DNA from: an uncultured Ruminococcus sp. | Lineage (GTDB): Bacteria; Bacillota; Clostridia; Oscillospirales; Ruminococcaceae | Assembly (NCBI GenBank): GCA_902464115.1 | Contig: CABQIF010000104.1 | Location: 1-7,733, forward strand | Direction of reading: 5' to 3' | Length of the DNA: 7,733 nucleotides | Shown: positions 1-6,650 of the stretch, one piece after another | How positions within the stretch are numbered: the stretch's first letter is position 1 | Layout of the letters: the number at the start of each line of letters is the position of its first letter | Made by a program: the position numbers and the translations under genes | Notes under the pieces: model-generated | What the model saw: only the letters and a program-made list of their open reading frames with translations | What the model was told of the DNA's origin: nothing | Databases searched by the model: none

Positions 1-519
1 ACCACAGAAACCTTGCAGGGAATTCCGTCCATTGTTTTTGGTTTGTTTGGTTACCTGATGTTTGTCGTTGCCTGTCACTTTGGGTATTCGCTGTTGGGCG
101 GTGCAATTACATTGGCATTGATGGTGCTGCCGCTGATCATGCGGACAACCGAAGAAGCGTTGATGAGTGTTCCGGATTCGTTCCGGGAGGGCAGCTTCGG
201 TTTAGGAGCAGGCAGATTGCGGACGGTATTCAAGATTATTGTACCGAGTGCCATGCCGGGGATTTTGTCCGGTGTCATTCTGGCAATTGGCCGAATTGTC
301 GGAGAAACAGCAGCCTTGATGTATACCGCCGGAACGGCAACCAGTGTTTGCACCAGTCCGATGGGAACGTGTCGAACATTGGCAGTGCATATGTATCAGC
401 TGCTCTGTGAAGGGCGAGAAATGGATGCTGCTTATGCAACGGCGGTCGTATTGTTGGTGATGGTTATTTTAATCAACCTGTTGTCCAGTACGATTGCAAA
501 GAAACTGACCAAGAAATAA
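1..519 (+). CDS. pstA: Phosphate ABC transporter permease PstA, 3' part only
   Basis: This is the C-terminal 172 residues of a membrane permease; the frame is open to the first base, so the start lies to the left. The fragment opens with TETLQGIPSIVFGLFG, the conserved PstA segment before a membrane helix. Hydrophobic stretches lie at about residues 12-30, 34-47, 87-107 and 144-160. Between the second and third lies the cytoplasmic EAA-type coupling loop (EEALMSVPDSFREG through PSAMPGI), which docks on the ATPase. In the known family PstA pairs with PstC to form the channel that moves phosphate handed over by the binding protein PstS. The protein ends in a lysine-rich tail, and pstB follows 20 bases later, which confirms the assignment. 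The TTG at 13 is an internal codon, not a start. Confidence 0.93.
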   Translation, partial: TTETLQGIPSIVFGLFGYLMFVVACHFGYSLLGGAITLALMVLPLIMRTTEEALMSVPDSFREGSFGLGAGRLRTVFKIIVPSAMPGILSGVILAIGRIVGETAALMYTAGTATSVCTSPMGTCRTLAVHMYQLLCEGREMDAAYATAVVLLVMVILINLLSSTIAKKLTKK

Positions 520-539
520 GAGAGGTCGAGAAAAGAGCT

Positions 540-1292
540 ATGGAAAATAAATTTACAATCAAAGACATGAATCTGTATTATGGCAGCTTTCATGCACTAA
601 AGGGCGTGAACTTAAACTTGCCAGCCAATGAAGTCACGGCGTTTATTGGGCCATCCGGTTGCGGCAAGTCTACCCTGTTGCGTTCCCTGAATCGAATGAA
701 TGATTTGGTGGAGGGCTGTAAGATTACAGGGGATATTCGTCTGGACAACGAAGATATTTATGGTTCGATGGACATCAACCTGCTGCGGAAACGGGTGGGT
801 ATGGTGTTTCAGAAGGCAAACCCGTTTCCGATGAGCATTTATGATAACATTGCCTATGGCCCTCGGACGCATGGCATCCGGTCGAAAAGCAAGCTGAATG
901 AAATCGTAGAAAAATCCCTGCGGGATGCTGCCATCTGGGATGAAGTCAAAGACCGGCTGAATAAATCCGCACTGGGGATGTCTGGCGGACAGCAGCAGCG
1001 GCTTTGCATCGCCAGAGCGTTGGCAGTACAGCCGGAAGTCTTGCTGATGGACGAACCGACCTCCGCCCTCGACCCAATTTCCACTTCTAAGATTGAAGAC
1101 CTTGTAATTGAGCTGAAAAAGGAGTATACTGTTATTATCGTCACACATAATATGCAGCAGGCAACCCGTGTATCGGATAAAACGGCGTTCTTCCTGTTGG
1201 GAGAAGTCGTAGAATTCAATGAAACGGAAAAATTGTTCTCCAATCCAAACGACAAGCGGACAGAAGACTACATTACAGGGAGGTTCGGTTAA
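540..1292 (+). CDS. pstB: Phosphate ABC transporter ATP-binding protein PstB
   Basis: This 250-residue protein has normal PstB length and is the cytoplasmic ATPase that powers phosphate import through PstC-PstA. All nucleotide-binding motifs are visible: Walker A GPSGCGKST (37-45), Q-loop glutamine 91 in VFQKANPFPMS, the signature MSGGQQQR (147-154), Walker B VLLMDEP (167-173), D-loop SALD (175-178) and the switch histidine 203. The signature starts with Met where Leu is usual, a mild change. The VFQKANPFPMSIYDN stretch and the IxGDIRLDNEDIY region are typical of PstB rather than of other ABC ATPases. The ATG at 540 is supported by family alignment of the N-terminus (FTIKDMNLYYG); AGAGG at 521-525 is a rather distant SD. 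phoU begins one base after its stop, so translation is probably coupled. Confidence 0.97.
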   Translation: MENKFTIKDMNLYYGSFHALKGVNLNLPANEVTAFIGPSGCGKSTLLRSLNRMNDLVEGCKITGDIRLDNEDIYGSMDINLLRKRVGMVFQKANPFPMSIYDNIAYGPRTHGIRSKSKLNEIVEKSLRDAAIWDEVKDRLNKSALGMSGGQQQRLCIARALAVQPEVLLMDEPTSALDPISTSKIEDLVIELKKEYTVIIVTHNMQQATRVSDKTAFFLLGEVVEFNETEKLFSNPNDKRTEDYITGRFG

Positions 1293-1293
1293 A

Positions 1294-1935
1294 ATGAGAG
1301 AACTATATACCCAGCAGCTGGAAACGATGAAAACCCGTTTGATTCAGATGGGTGCAATGTGTGAGGATGCCATTTCTTGTTCTGTAAAGGGCATGTTGCA
1401 CGGCGATGCAGAATTGCTAAAAAAGGTAGAGTCCACAGAAATGGACATCAACCAGATGGAACGGGAGATTGAACGGCTTTGTATGCGGCTGCTTTTGATG
1501 CAGCAGCCTGTTGCCAGTGATTTGCGTTCGGTTTCGTCTGCTCTGAAAATTATTTCAGACCTCGAACGCATTGGCGACCAGGCATATGACATTGCCGAAA
1601 TTGCAAAGCATTTGAAATATTCCGAATTTGCAGGAAAAGTACACATTCAGGATATGGCAGTTGCAGCCATTCGCATGGTAACCGATAGCGTAGAAGCATT
1701 TGTACAGCGTGATTTAGAACTGGCTCAGAACGTCTTGAAAGAAGATGATACTGTAGATCAGTTGTTCAATAAGGTGCGGGCAGACTTGATTCATATCATT
1801 CAGGAAAAGCAAGAGGATGATGTGGAAATGGTGCTGGATTTGCTGATGATTGCGAAATATCTGGAACGCATTGGCGACCATGCCGAAAATGTTGCAGAAT
1901 GGGTGGTTTATCTGCTGACGGGCGAACACATCTAA
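1294..1935 (+). CDS. phoU: Phosphate signalling and transport regulator PhoU
   Basis: This 213-residue protein is a cytoplasmic, all-helical PhoU. It has two related three-helix halves, each carrying the family metal-binding signature: ERIGDQAYDIAE (from residue 91) and ERIGDHAENVAE (from residue 191). The two copies are exactly 100 residues apart. In the known family PhoU dampens the Pst transporter and links it to the PhoR kinase, keeping the regulon off when phosphate is plentiful. The start chosen is ATG 1294, with GGGAGG at 1278-1283 ten bases upstream and the N-terminus MRELYTQQLETMK aligning with PhoU proteins. An upstream in-frame ATG at 1219 lies inside pstB and would add 25 residues with no family match. 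Its position between pstB and the two-component genes fits its role as go-between. Confidence 0.96.
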   Translation: MRELYTQQLETMKTRLIQMGAMCEDAISCSVKGMLHGDAELLKKVESTEMDINQMEREIERLCMRLLLMQQPVASDLRSVSSALKIISDLERIGDQAYDIAEIAKHLKYSEFAGKVHIQDMAVAAIRMVTDSVEAFVQRDLELAQNVLKEDDTVDQLFNKVRADLIHIIQEKQEDDVEMVLDLLMIAKYLERIGDHAENVAEWVVYLLTGEHI

Positions 1936-1938
1936 TCT

Positions 1939-1962
1939 GCCGCTCCGCAACGGGGATTCGGC
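1939..1962 (+). promoter_or_regulatory. Imperfect hairpin in the phoU-regulator gap
   Basis: In the 54-base gap between phoU and the response regulator, GCCGCTCCG can pair with CGGGG and CGGC around a CAA loop. This gives about nine pairs (one G-U) with a 3-base ATT bulge on the right arm. No U-run follows; the next bases are GGAAAAACAG and then the AGAGGAGA SD. It is therefore not a standard terminator. It could be an mRNA processing or stability element that separates transporter from regulator expression, or chance. Function is inferred only. Confidence 0.35.
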
Positions 1963-1989
1963 GGAAAAACAGAGAGGAGATACAGAAAC

Positions 1990-2670
1990 GTGATTTATTT
2001 TTTGGAAGATGATGATAGTATTCGGGAATTGGTGATTTATACCTTGCGGAACACAGGCATGGAAGCGATGGGCTTTTCCAGACCCTCGGCGTTCTGGGAG
2101 GCGATGCAGCAGGAGGAACTGCCGGCACTGGTCTTGCTGGATATTATGTTGCCCGAAGAAGATGGCGTTTCTGTATTGAAAAAACTGCGGGCAAATCGGG
2201 CAACGAAAACGCTGCCAGTGATTATGCTGACCGCAAAGGGAACAGAATACGATCAGGTCATGGGCTTGGATTATGGTGCAGATGATTACATCCCGAAACC
2301 GTTTGGCATGATGGCATTGATTGCCCGTATCAAAGCAGTTTTGCGGCGGTCTGCTCCAAGCGAAGAAGAGCAGGAATATGTACTGGGTGATTTGTATGTG
2401 AATCCGACCCGTCACATTGTCCGAGTGGGCAAAGAACCCGTCAGCCTGACGTTGAAAGAATTTGAATTGCTGTGTCTGCTGCTGGAGCATCAGGGCGTAG
2501 TCTTTACCCGTGACCGGCTGTTGAATCATATCTGGGGATATGCATTTGACGGGGAAAGCCGAACGGTGGATGTACACGTCCGGCACTTGCGGCAGAAACT
2601 GGGCGAATGTGGAAAATACATTGAAACCGTGCGAGGCATTGGATACCGTGCAGGAGATGGGGAATCGTGA
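1990..2670 (+). CDS. phoP: PhoP/PhoB-type response regulator (OmpR family)
   Basis: This 226-residue DNA-binding response regulator is expected to activate phosphate-starvation genes when phosphorylated. The receiver domain (about 1-118) shows the acidic pocket E6-D7-D8, the phospho-acceptor D51 in LLDIMLPEEDG, T81 in IMLTAKG, and K103 in YIPKPF. A linker leads to an OmpR/PhoB winged-helix domain (about 128-222), with LTLKEFELLCLLLEHQG, the recognition segment around RTVDVHVRHLRQKLG, and the closing ETVRGIGYR hairpin. The start is GTG 1990, with AGGAG at 1975-1979 ten bases before it; starting here puts VIYFLEDDDSIR in register with the family. The gene for the kinase overlaps its stop by four bases. 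Assignment to phosphate control rests on the pst-phoU context; sequence alone says only OmpR family. It could equally be named phoB. Confidence 0.9.
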   Translation: MIYFLEDDDSIRELVIYTLRNTGMEAMGFSRPSAFWEAMQQEELPALVLLDIMLPEEDGVSVLKKLRANRATKTLPVIMLTAKGTEYDQVMGLDYGADDYIPKPFGMMALIARIKAVLRRSAPSEEEQEYVLGDLYVNPTRHIVRVGKEPVSLTLKEFELLCLLLEHQGVVFTRDRLLNHIWGYAFDGESRTVDVHVRHLRQKLGECGKYIETVRGIGYRAGDGES

Positions 2671-4391
2671 AGAAACGAATTTTTTGCAGCATGGTGGCAC
2701 TGGTTGGTTCTGCAATGGCACTTTGCTTTATTTTTATCACAGGACTGCTCTACGAACATTACAGCAATTTGCAGACCGAACAGCTGAAAGAAACGGCATC
2801 CTATATTGAACAGGGTTATGAAGCAGCCGGACAATCCTATCTGGAAACCTTACAGACTGGAACGAATCGGGTAACCTTGATTGCAAAGGATGGAACGGTA
2901 TTGTATGACAGTCAGGAGCAGGATGTTTCTCAGATGAGCAACCATGCTGATCGGGAAGAGGTTCAGCAGGCGGAACAGGATGGCTTTGGATTTAGTCGGC
3001 GGTTTTCGAGTACGATGTCGAAAGAAACCGTTTACTATGCCGTTCGGCTGTCCGATCAAAGTGTGTTACGGGTTTCTGTGGAATATCGGTCGCTGTTTGC
3101 AATGATGGGCGTTTTGTTGATGCAGGCACTGTTTATTCTGTTGGTAATGCTGATTCTGGCGTTGCTGGTTTCTTATCAGCTGACCAAGAAAATTGTAAAA
3201 CCCATCAACACATTGGATTTGGAACATCCGGAGCAGGTTTCTACATATGAAGAATTAGACCCATTGCTCTGTAAGCTGGCAAGCCAGAACCGAGAAATTG
3301 TGCAGAAGATGGATATTTTGCGGCAGCAGCAGTATGAATTCAGTATGATCACAGAGCATATGCAGGAAGGCTTGTTTGTCATTGACCATGCTTATACCAT
3401 TTTGACTTGCAATCAAAGTGCGATGCGGTTGTTTGGCTTGCAGCATTCTGTATTGCAAAAGAACATCTTAACCGTAGAACGAGGCGAGCCGTTCCGGAAT
3501 GTGCTGGATCAGGCATTGCGGGGCAGACACTGCACCTCCCAGCTGGAACGGGAAGGGCGTGTCTATCAGCTGATTGCAAATCCGGTTTTACGTAATGAAA
3601 CACCGCAGGAAATGCAGACACGAGAAGATGACCTGATTGGGGTTGTCATTTTGATTCTGGATATTACGGAGAAAGAAACGCAGGAACGATACCGCAGAGA
3701 ATTTACTGCAAATGTTTCCCATGAGCTGAAAACACCGCTGACTTCGATTTCTGGTATTGCAGAAATCATGAAAAATGGAATTATGCTGCCGGCAGATGTC
3801 CCCCACTTTGCCGGAAAGATTTATGATGAATCCCAGCGGCTGATTACCCTGATTGGTGATATTATTAAGTTATCGCAGTTGGATGAACAGTCTGTTCCGT
3901 TTGCCTGGGAGTCCGTCAATCTGTTGGAACTGGCGGAAGATGTACAAAAACGCTTGCAGCCAGTTTGTGAAAAGCGAAAGATTACATTTCAGGTGACCGG
4001 AACACCGTGCACCGTGCAGGGTGTGCGGCAGGTACTGGATGAAATGGTCTATAACATCAGTGAAAACGCCATCAAGTATAATCGAGAGGCTGGCAGCATT
4101 ATCGTAACGACAGGTTACAAAGAACAGCATCCGTTTATTCGTGTGACAGATACGGGGATCGGCATTCCGAAAGCCGAACAGGAACGGATATTCGAGCGGT
4201 TTTATCGAGTCGATAAGAGCCATTCCAAAGCAGTTGGCGGAACAGGCTTAGGGCTGTCAATTGTGAAACACGGTGCAATTTTGCATCACGCAACGATTCA
4301 TTTGGATAGTACCGAACAGGTCGGAACGACCATTGAAATTCTGTTTACCGGAGATACGGAGCAGGAAGAGCAATCAGAAAAAAACGCATAA
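2667..4391 (+). CDS. phoR: PhoR-type membrane sensor histidine kinase
   Basis: This 574-residue protein is the kinase partner of the preceding regulator. Two membrane helices (about 6-28 and 146-170) bracket an extracellular sensing region of about 115 residues. Inside the cell come a short HAMP-like linker (about 171-215), a PAS domain (about 225-335, ending VVILILDITEKE), and the HisKA domain with phospho-acceptor H352 in NVSHELKTPLTS. The HATPase domain follows, with N-box NISENAIKYN (463-472), G1 box DTGIGIP (495-501), F-box FERFYRVDKS (509-518) and G2 box GGTGLGLSIVKH (524-535). This architecture and length match Bacillus/Clostridium PhoR and WalK-like kinases; the pst-phoU context favours PhoR. 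The start is GTG 2667, overlapping the regulator stop as GTGA, so translation is coupled. An acidic tail (TEQEEQSEKNA) ends the protein. It is the last gene of the operon. Confidence 0.92.
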   Translation: MKKRIFCSMVALVGSAMALCFIFITGLLYEHYSNLQTEQLKETASYIEQGYEAAGQSYLETLQTGTNRVTLIAKDGTVLYDSQEQDVSQMSNHADREEVQQAEQDGFGFSRRFSSTMSKETVYYAVRLSDQSVLRVSVEYRSLFAMMGVLLMQALFILLVMLILALLVSYQLTKKIVKPINTLDLEHPEQVSTYEELDPLLCKLASQNREIVQKMDILRQQQYEFSMITEHMQEGLFVIDHAYTILTCNQSAMRLFGLQHSVLQKNILTVERGEPFRNVLDQALRGRHCTSQLEREGRVYQLIANPVLRNETPQEMQTREDDLIGVVILILDITEKETQERYRREFTANVSHELKTPLTSISGIAEIMKNGIMLPADVPHFAGKIYDESQRLITLIGDIIKLSQLDEQSVPFAWESVNLLELAEDVQKRLQPVCEKRKITFQVTGTPCTVQGVRQVLDEMVYNISENAIKYNREAGSIIVTTGYKEQHPFIRVTDTGIGIPKAEQERIFERFYRVDKSHSKAVGGTGLGLSIVKHGAILHHATIHLDSTEQVGTTIEILFTGDTEQEEQSEKNA

Positions 4392-4408
4392 ATGTCCCCA
4401 TAGATAAC

Positions 4409-4456
4409 AACCGCCTTGGAACTGAAAAGTTGCAGTTTCAAGGCGGTTTTGTTTTT
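4409..4456 (+). terminator. Intrinsic terminator of the pho operon
   Basis: The arms AACCGCCTTGGAACTG (4409-4424) and CAGTTTCAAGGCGGTT (4433-4448) pair over 16 positions with one G-U wobble, around an 8-base loop. A T-rich tail (TTGTTTTT) follows directly. It lies 17 bases after the kinase stop and should end the pst-phoU-two-component transcript. Confidence 0.93.
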
Positions 4457-4480
4457 GATTTGGATAGAGTTTCAAGAATC

Positions 4481-4533
4481 AAAAAATCCCACTGTTTTCT
4501 TGCAGGTTGCAAGGAACAGCGGGATTCTTTTTT
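4481..4533. terminator. Bidirectional terminator between convergent genes
   Basis: A long imperfect hairpin has its left arm at 4485-4504 (AATCCC...TTGCA), a 3-base loop GGT, and its right arm at 4508-4526 (TGCAA...GGGATT). It has one A-C mismatch, wobble pairs and a 1-base bulge. Six T follow on the plus strand (4528-4533), and six A precede it (4481-4486), giving a U-tract on the minus strand. It should stop the mutase transcript and act as a backup for the pho operon. Confidence 0.85.
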
Positions 4534-4557
4534 ATAGGATGATTTTGTCAGCAGAAA

Positions 4558-6279
4558 TTATTCTGCCAGCATGATGGTACTGAATGCAGTGTCCAGTTCA
4601 TCCTTCTTTGCAGCAGCTTCTGCTTCTGTTGCAGCAGTTGTAGTATAATATGCCTTAATCTTCGGCTCTGTACCAGACGGACGAATGATAACCTTTGCAC
4701 CCTGTTCCAGTGTGAACGAGAGAACGTTCGATTTCGGCAGTGTGATAGCAGTTTCTGTTCCGGTTGTCAGGTCGATGGAAACCTGCTTTTCATAATCTGC
4801 AAACTGGAGAACCTTCAGGTTGTCAATCTGTTCCGGGCGGTTGGTACGCAGGTTTTCCATGATGTTCTGCATCCGGATCATACCGCTTTCGCCTTCAAAC
4901 GTAAAGCTGTGCTGAGCGTGTACATAAACACCATATTTCTGATACAGGTTTTCTCTTGCCTGCATCATGGAAATGCCCTTTGTACGATAATAAGCAGCCA
5001 TTTCGCAGATGAGCATGGATGCAACAACGGCATCCTTATCCCGAACATAAGATCCAGCCAGATAGCCATAGCTTTCTTCAAAGCCAAAGATATACCGGTC
5101 TTCTTCGCCCTTTGCTTCCAGGAAACCAATCTGTTCGCCGATGAACTTGAAGCCCGTCAGAACTTCAATCAGTTCTACACCATAAGCCTTGCAGATTGCT
5201 TCTACAATGTCAGTGGTGACGATGGTCTTTACTGCAACCGGATGCTTTGGCATTGTGCCTTTCTGAATCCGCTGTTCGCAGATATATTCGAGCAGCAATG
5301 CACCCACTTCGTTGCCGGAAAACAGGGCATATCCGCCCTTTCCATCTGGAACGGCGATGCCAACACGGTCAGCGTCTGGGTCAGTTGCCAGCAGCAAATC
5401 CGGTTTTACCTGGTCGCAGTACTGCAAGCCGAGCTGCAATGCTTCCCGAATTTCCGGGTTCGGATACGGACAGGTGGTAAAGTTGCCATCTGGATTTTCC
5501 TGTTCCTTGACAACGGTCACTTCCTGAATGCCGATGCGGTTCAGAATGGTGCGAACCGGCTTGTTTCCCGTACCGTTCAGCGGCGTGTAGACGATCTTCA
5601 GACCGCTTTTTGCACATAGATCGGTATTGATGCCCTGAGCCAGAACGTTTCGGAAATAATCTTCAATGACATCATCGCCGATATAGGAAATCATGCCGGC
5701 AGCAAGTGCTTCATCAAACGGCATGTGCTTGACATCGTTGAAAATGTCCAGTGCATTGATTTTTGCAAGAACAGCATCCGCAGCATCAATGGTCATCTGA
5801 CAGCCATCGCTGCCGTATGCCTTGTAGCCGTTGTACTTTGCCGGGTTGTGGCTGGCAGTTACCATAATACCAGCACTGCAATGCAGTGCACGAACGGCAA
5901 AAGACAGCATCGGGGTTGGCTTCAGTTCGGTGTAGATGTGAACCTTTACCCCATTTGCAGCGAGTACTTCCGCAGCAGCCTTTGCAAAGTCTGTGGACTT
6001 GATTCGGCTGTCGTAGGAAATTGCAACGCTTGGTTCGGAAAATGCTTCTTTTACATAGTTCGCCAGACCCTGAGTTGCTTTGCGAACGGTATAGATGTTC
6101 ATACGATTGGTGCCAGCACCAATTACGCCACGCAGACCGCCTGTTCCAAAAGCAAGATCCCGATAAAAGCGATCTTGAATGGCTTCTGCATCGTTTTCAA
6201 TGGCAGACAATTCCGACTGTAAATCCGGATCGTCTACGGCGTTTTTCCGCCAGCTCTGATAGAGTTCCATTTCAGTCAT
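4558..6279 (-). CDS. pgcA: Phospho-sugar mutase (phosphoglucomutase/phosphomannomutase)
   Basis: This 573-residue cytoplasmic enzyme belongs to the alpha-D-phosphohexomutase superfamily, in the long (PGM2/PgcA-like) branch. It moves phosphate between C6 and C1 of glucose or mannose phosphate, feeding cell-envelope sugars or glycogen. All four functional loops are present: the phosphoserine loop VTASHNPAKYNGYK (catalytic Ser143), the metal-binding DPDADR (300-305), the sugar-binding GFEESYG (399-405) and the phosphate-binding RPSGTEPK (533-540). The N-terminal GTGGLRG (about 45-51) is also typical. The start is the ATG read from 6279, with GGAGG (complement of 6288-6292) eight bases upstream. 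An in-frame ATG at 6294 would add five residues (MEVFF), but it overlaps that SD. Substrate choice between glucose and mannose cannot be read from sequence. The PgcA name follows the Bacillus relative and is an inference. Confidence 0.93.
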   Translation of the reverse strand: MTEMELYQSWRKNAVDDPDLQSELSAIENDAEAIQDRFYRDLAFGTGGLRGVIGAGTNRMNIYTVRKATQGLANYVKEAFSEPSVAISYDSRIKSTDFAKAAAEVLAANGVKVHIYTELKPTPMLSFAVRALHCSAGIMVTASHNPAKYNGYKAYGSDGCQMTIDAADAVLAKINALDIFNDVKHMPFDEALAAGMISYIGDDVIEDYFRNVLAQGINTDLCAKSGLKIVYTPLNGTGNKPVRTILNRIGIQEVTVVKEQENPDGNFTTCPYPNPEIREALQLGLQYCDQVKPDLLLATDPDADRVGIAVPDGKGGYALFSGNEVGALLLEYICEQRIQKGTMPKHPVAVKTIVTTDIVEAICKAYGVELIEVLTGFKFIGEQIGFLEAKGEEDRYIFGFEESYGYLAGSYVRDKDAVVASMLICEMAAYYRTKGISMMQARENLYQKYGVYVHAQHSFTFEGESGMIRMQNIMENLRTNRPEQIDNLKVLQFADYEKQVSIDLTTGTETAITLPKSNVLSFTLEQGAKVIIRPSGTEPKIKAYYTTTAATEAEAAAKKDELDTAFSTIMLAE

Positions 6280-6317
6280 AAAAAAAACCTCCATGTCAAG
6301 ATTTCATTACATCCTTT

Positions 6318-6345
6318 ATTATACCACACGAAGCGAAAAAAGCAA
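6318..6345 (-). promoter_or_regulatory. Likely promoter of the phospho-sugar mutase gene
   Basis: Read on the minus strand, a perfect TATAAT (6318-6323) is preceded by TG-G, an extended -10. A weak -35 candidate TTGCTT (6340-6345) lies 16 bases further upstream. The -10 is about 40 bases before the mutase start codon, a normal leader length. The assignment is sigma-A type by pattern only. Confidence 0.7.
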
Positions 6346-6537
6346 ATAGAAATTGCTACGGTTTTATAAAATATTTCGGAAAGGGCAAAAAAATGCTTGT
6401 TTATGGGGAAAAAGATGGAGAAAATGAAACGATTGAAAGTGGAATTTTGTCGAATATGGGGGAATGCTTCTATTATATAGAAAGCAGAATCAAAATCAGA
6501 TGTATGGAAAACAGAAATTGGAAGAATGAGAACCTCT

Positions 6538-6557
6538 GTAAAATCAGTTTATTTTAC
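6538..6557. repeat. Perfect 7-base inverted repeat, possible operator
   Basis: GTAAAAT (6538-6544) and ATTTTAC (6551-6557) are exact reverse complements separated by six bases. The centre is about 32 bases upstream of the predicted -35 of the lipoprotein gene, a place where an activator or repressor dimer could bind. It may be chance in such AT-rich DNA, and no known operator consensus is matched. Confidence 0.3.
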
Positions 6558-6579
6558 CATTTGTCCATATATTTCCATG

Positions 6580-6606
6580 TTGCAATTCAAATTATTCTGA
6601 TATACT
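6580..6606 (+). promoter_or_regulatory. Likely promoter of the lipoprotein gene
   Basis: TATACT (6601-6606) has an extended -10 TG at 6598-6599. A TTGCAA (6580-6585) stands 15 bases upstream, slightly close for a -35. The extended -10 probably compensates. The lipoprotein ATG is 44 bases downstream. Confidence 0.55.
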
Positions 6607-6650
6607 AATCAAAAATCAACCACAAATTGGGATTTGAAAGGGTGTTTATT

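Larger units (their letters stand above)
6280..6650. other. AT-rich divergent intergenic region
   Basis: These 371 bases separate the divergently read mutase and lipoprotein genes. They hold the mutase SD and promoter on the left and the lipoprotein promoter and SD on the right. Between them are a short hairpin-forming stretch (6465-6486, TGCTTCTA against TAGAAAGCA with a bulge) and a perfect inverted repeat at 6538-6557. A 71-codon frame at 6393-6608 has poor coding character. I see no tRNA, small-RNA signature or Pho-box array. Confidence 0.6.

Noticed and set aside
1219..1293. Upstream ATG that would extend PhoU by 25 residues.
   Set aside because: It lies inside pstB in another frame. 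ATG 1294 has a strong SD and aligns with the family N-terminus.
1714..2721. A 335-codon antisense frame across phoU and the response regulator.
   Set aside because: It is a shadow of well-supported plus-strand genes: its protein is rich in His, Gln, Cys and Phe with no domain and no SD, and the forward genes carry full family motifs.
4909..5619. A 236-codon plus-strand frame opposite the mutase gene, and a 165-codon one at 5725-6222.
   Set aside because: Both are antisense to a mutase with all four active-site loops intact, and neither shows a recognisable motif or SD.
6280..6294. Upstream ATG that would extend the mutase by five residues (MEVFF).
   Set aside because: The SD GGAGG overlaps this codon and is correctly spaced for the downstream ATG.
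6393..6608. A 71-codon plus-strand frame in the divergent intergenic region.
   Set aside because: Its composition is AT-driven, it shows no domain, it runs through the predicted lipoprotein promoter and palindromes, and its start has only a weak AAAGGG upstream.
6280..6650. Pho-box-like repeats in the divergent region that would tie its genes to the phosphate regulon.
   Set aside because: I found no regularly spaced direct repeats of a TTAACA-like or CTGTCAT-like kind. The pho operon's own promoter is outside the window.
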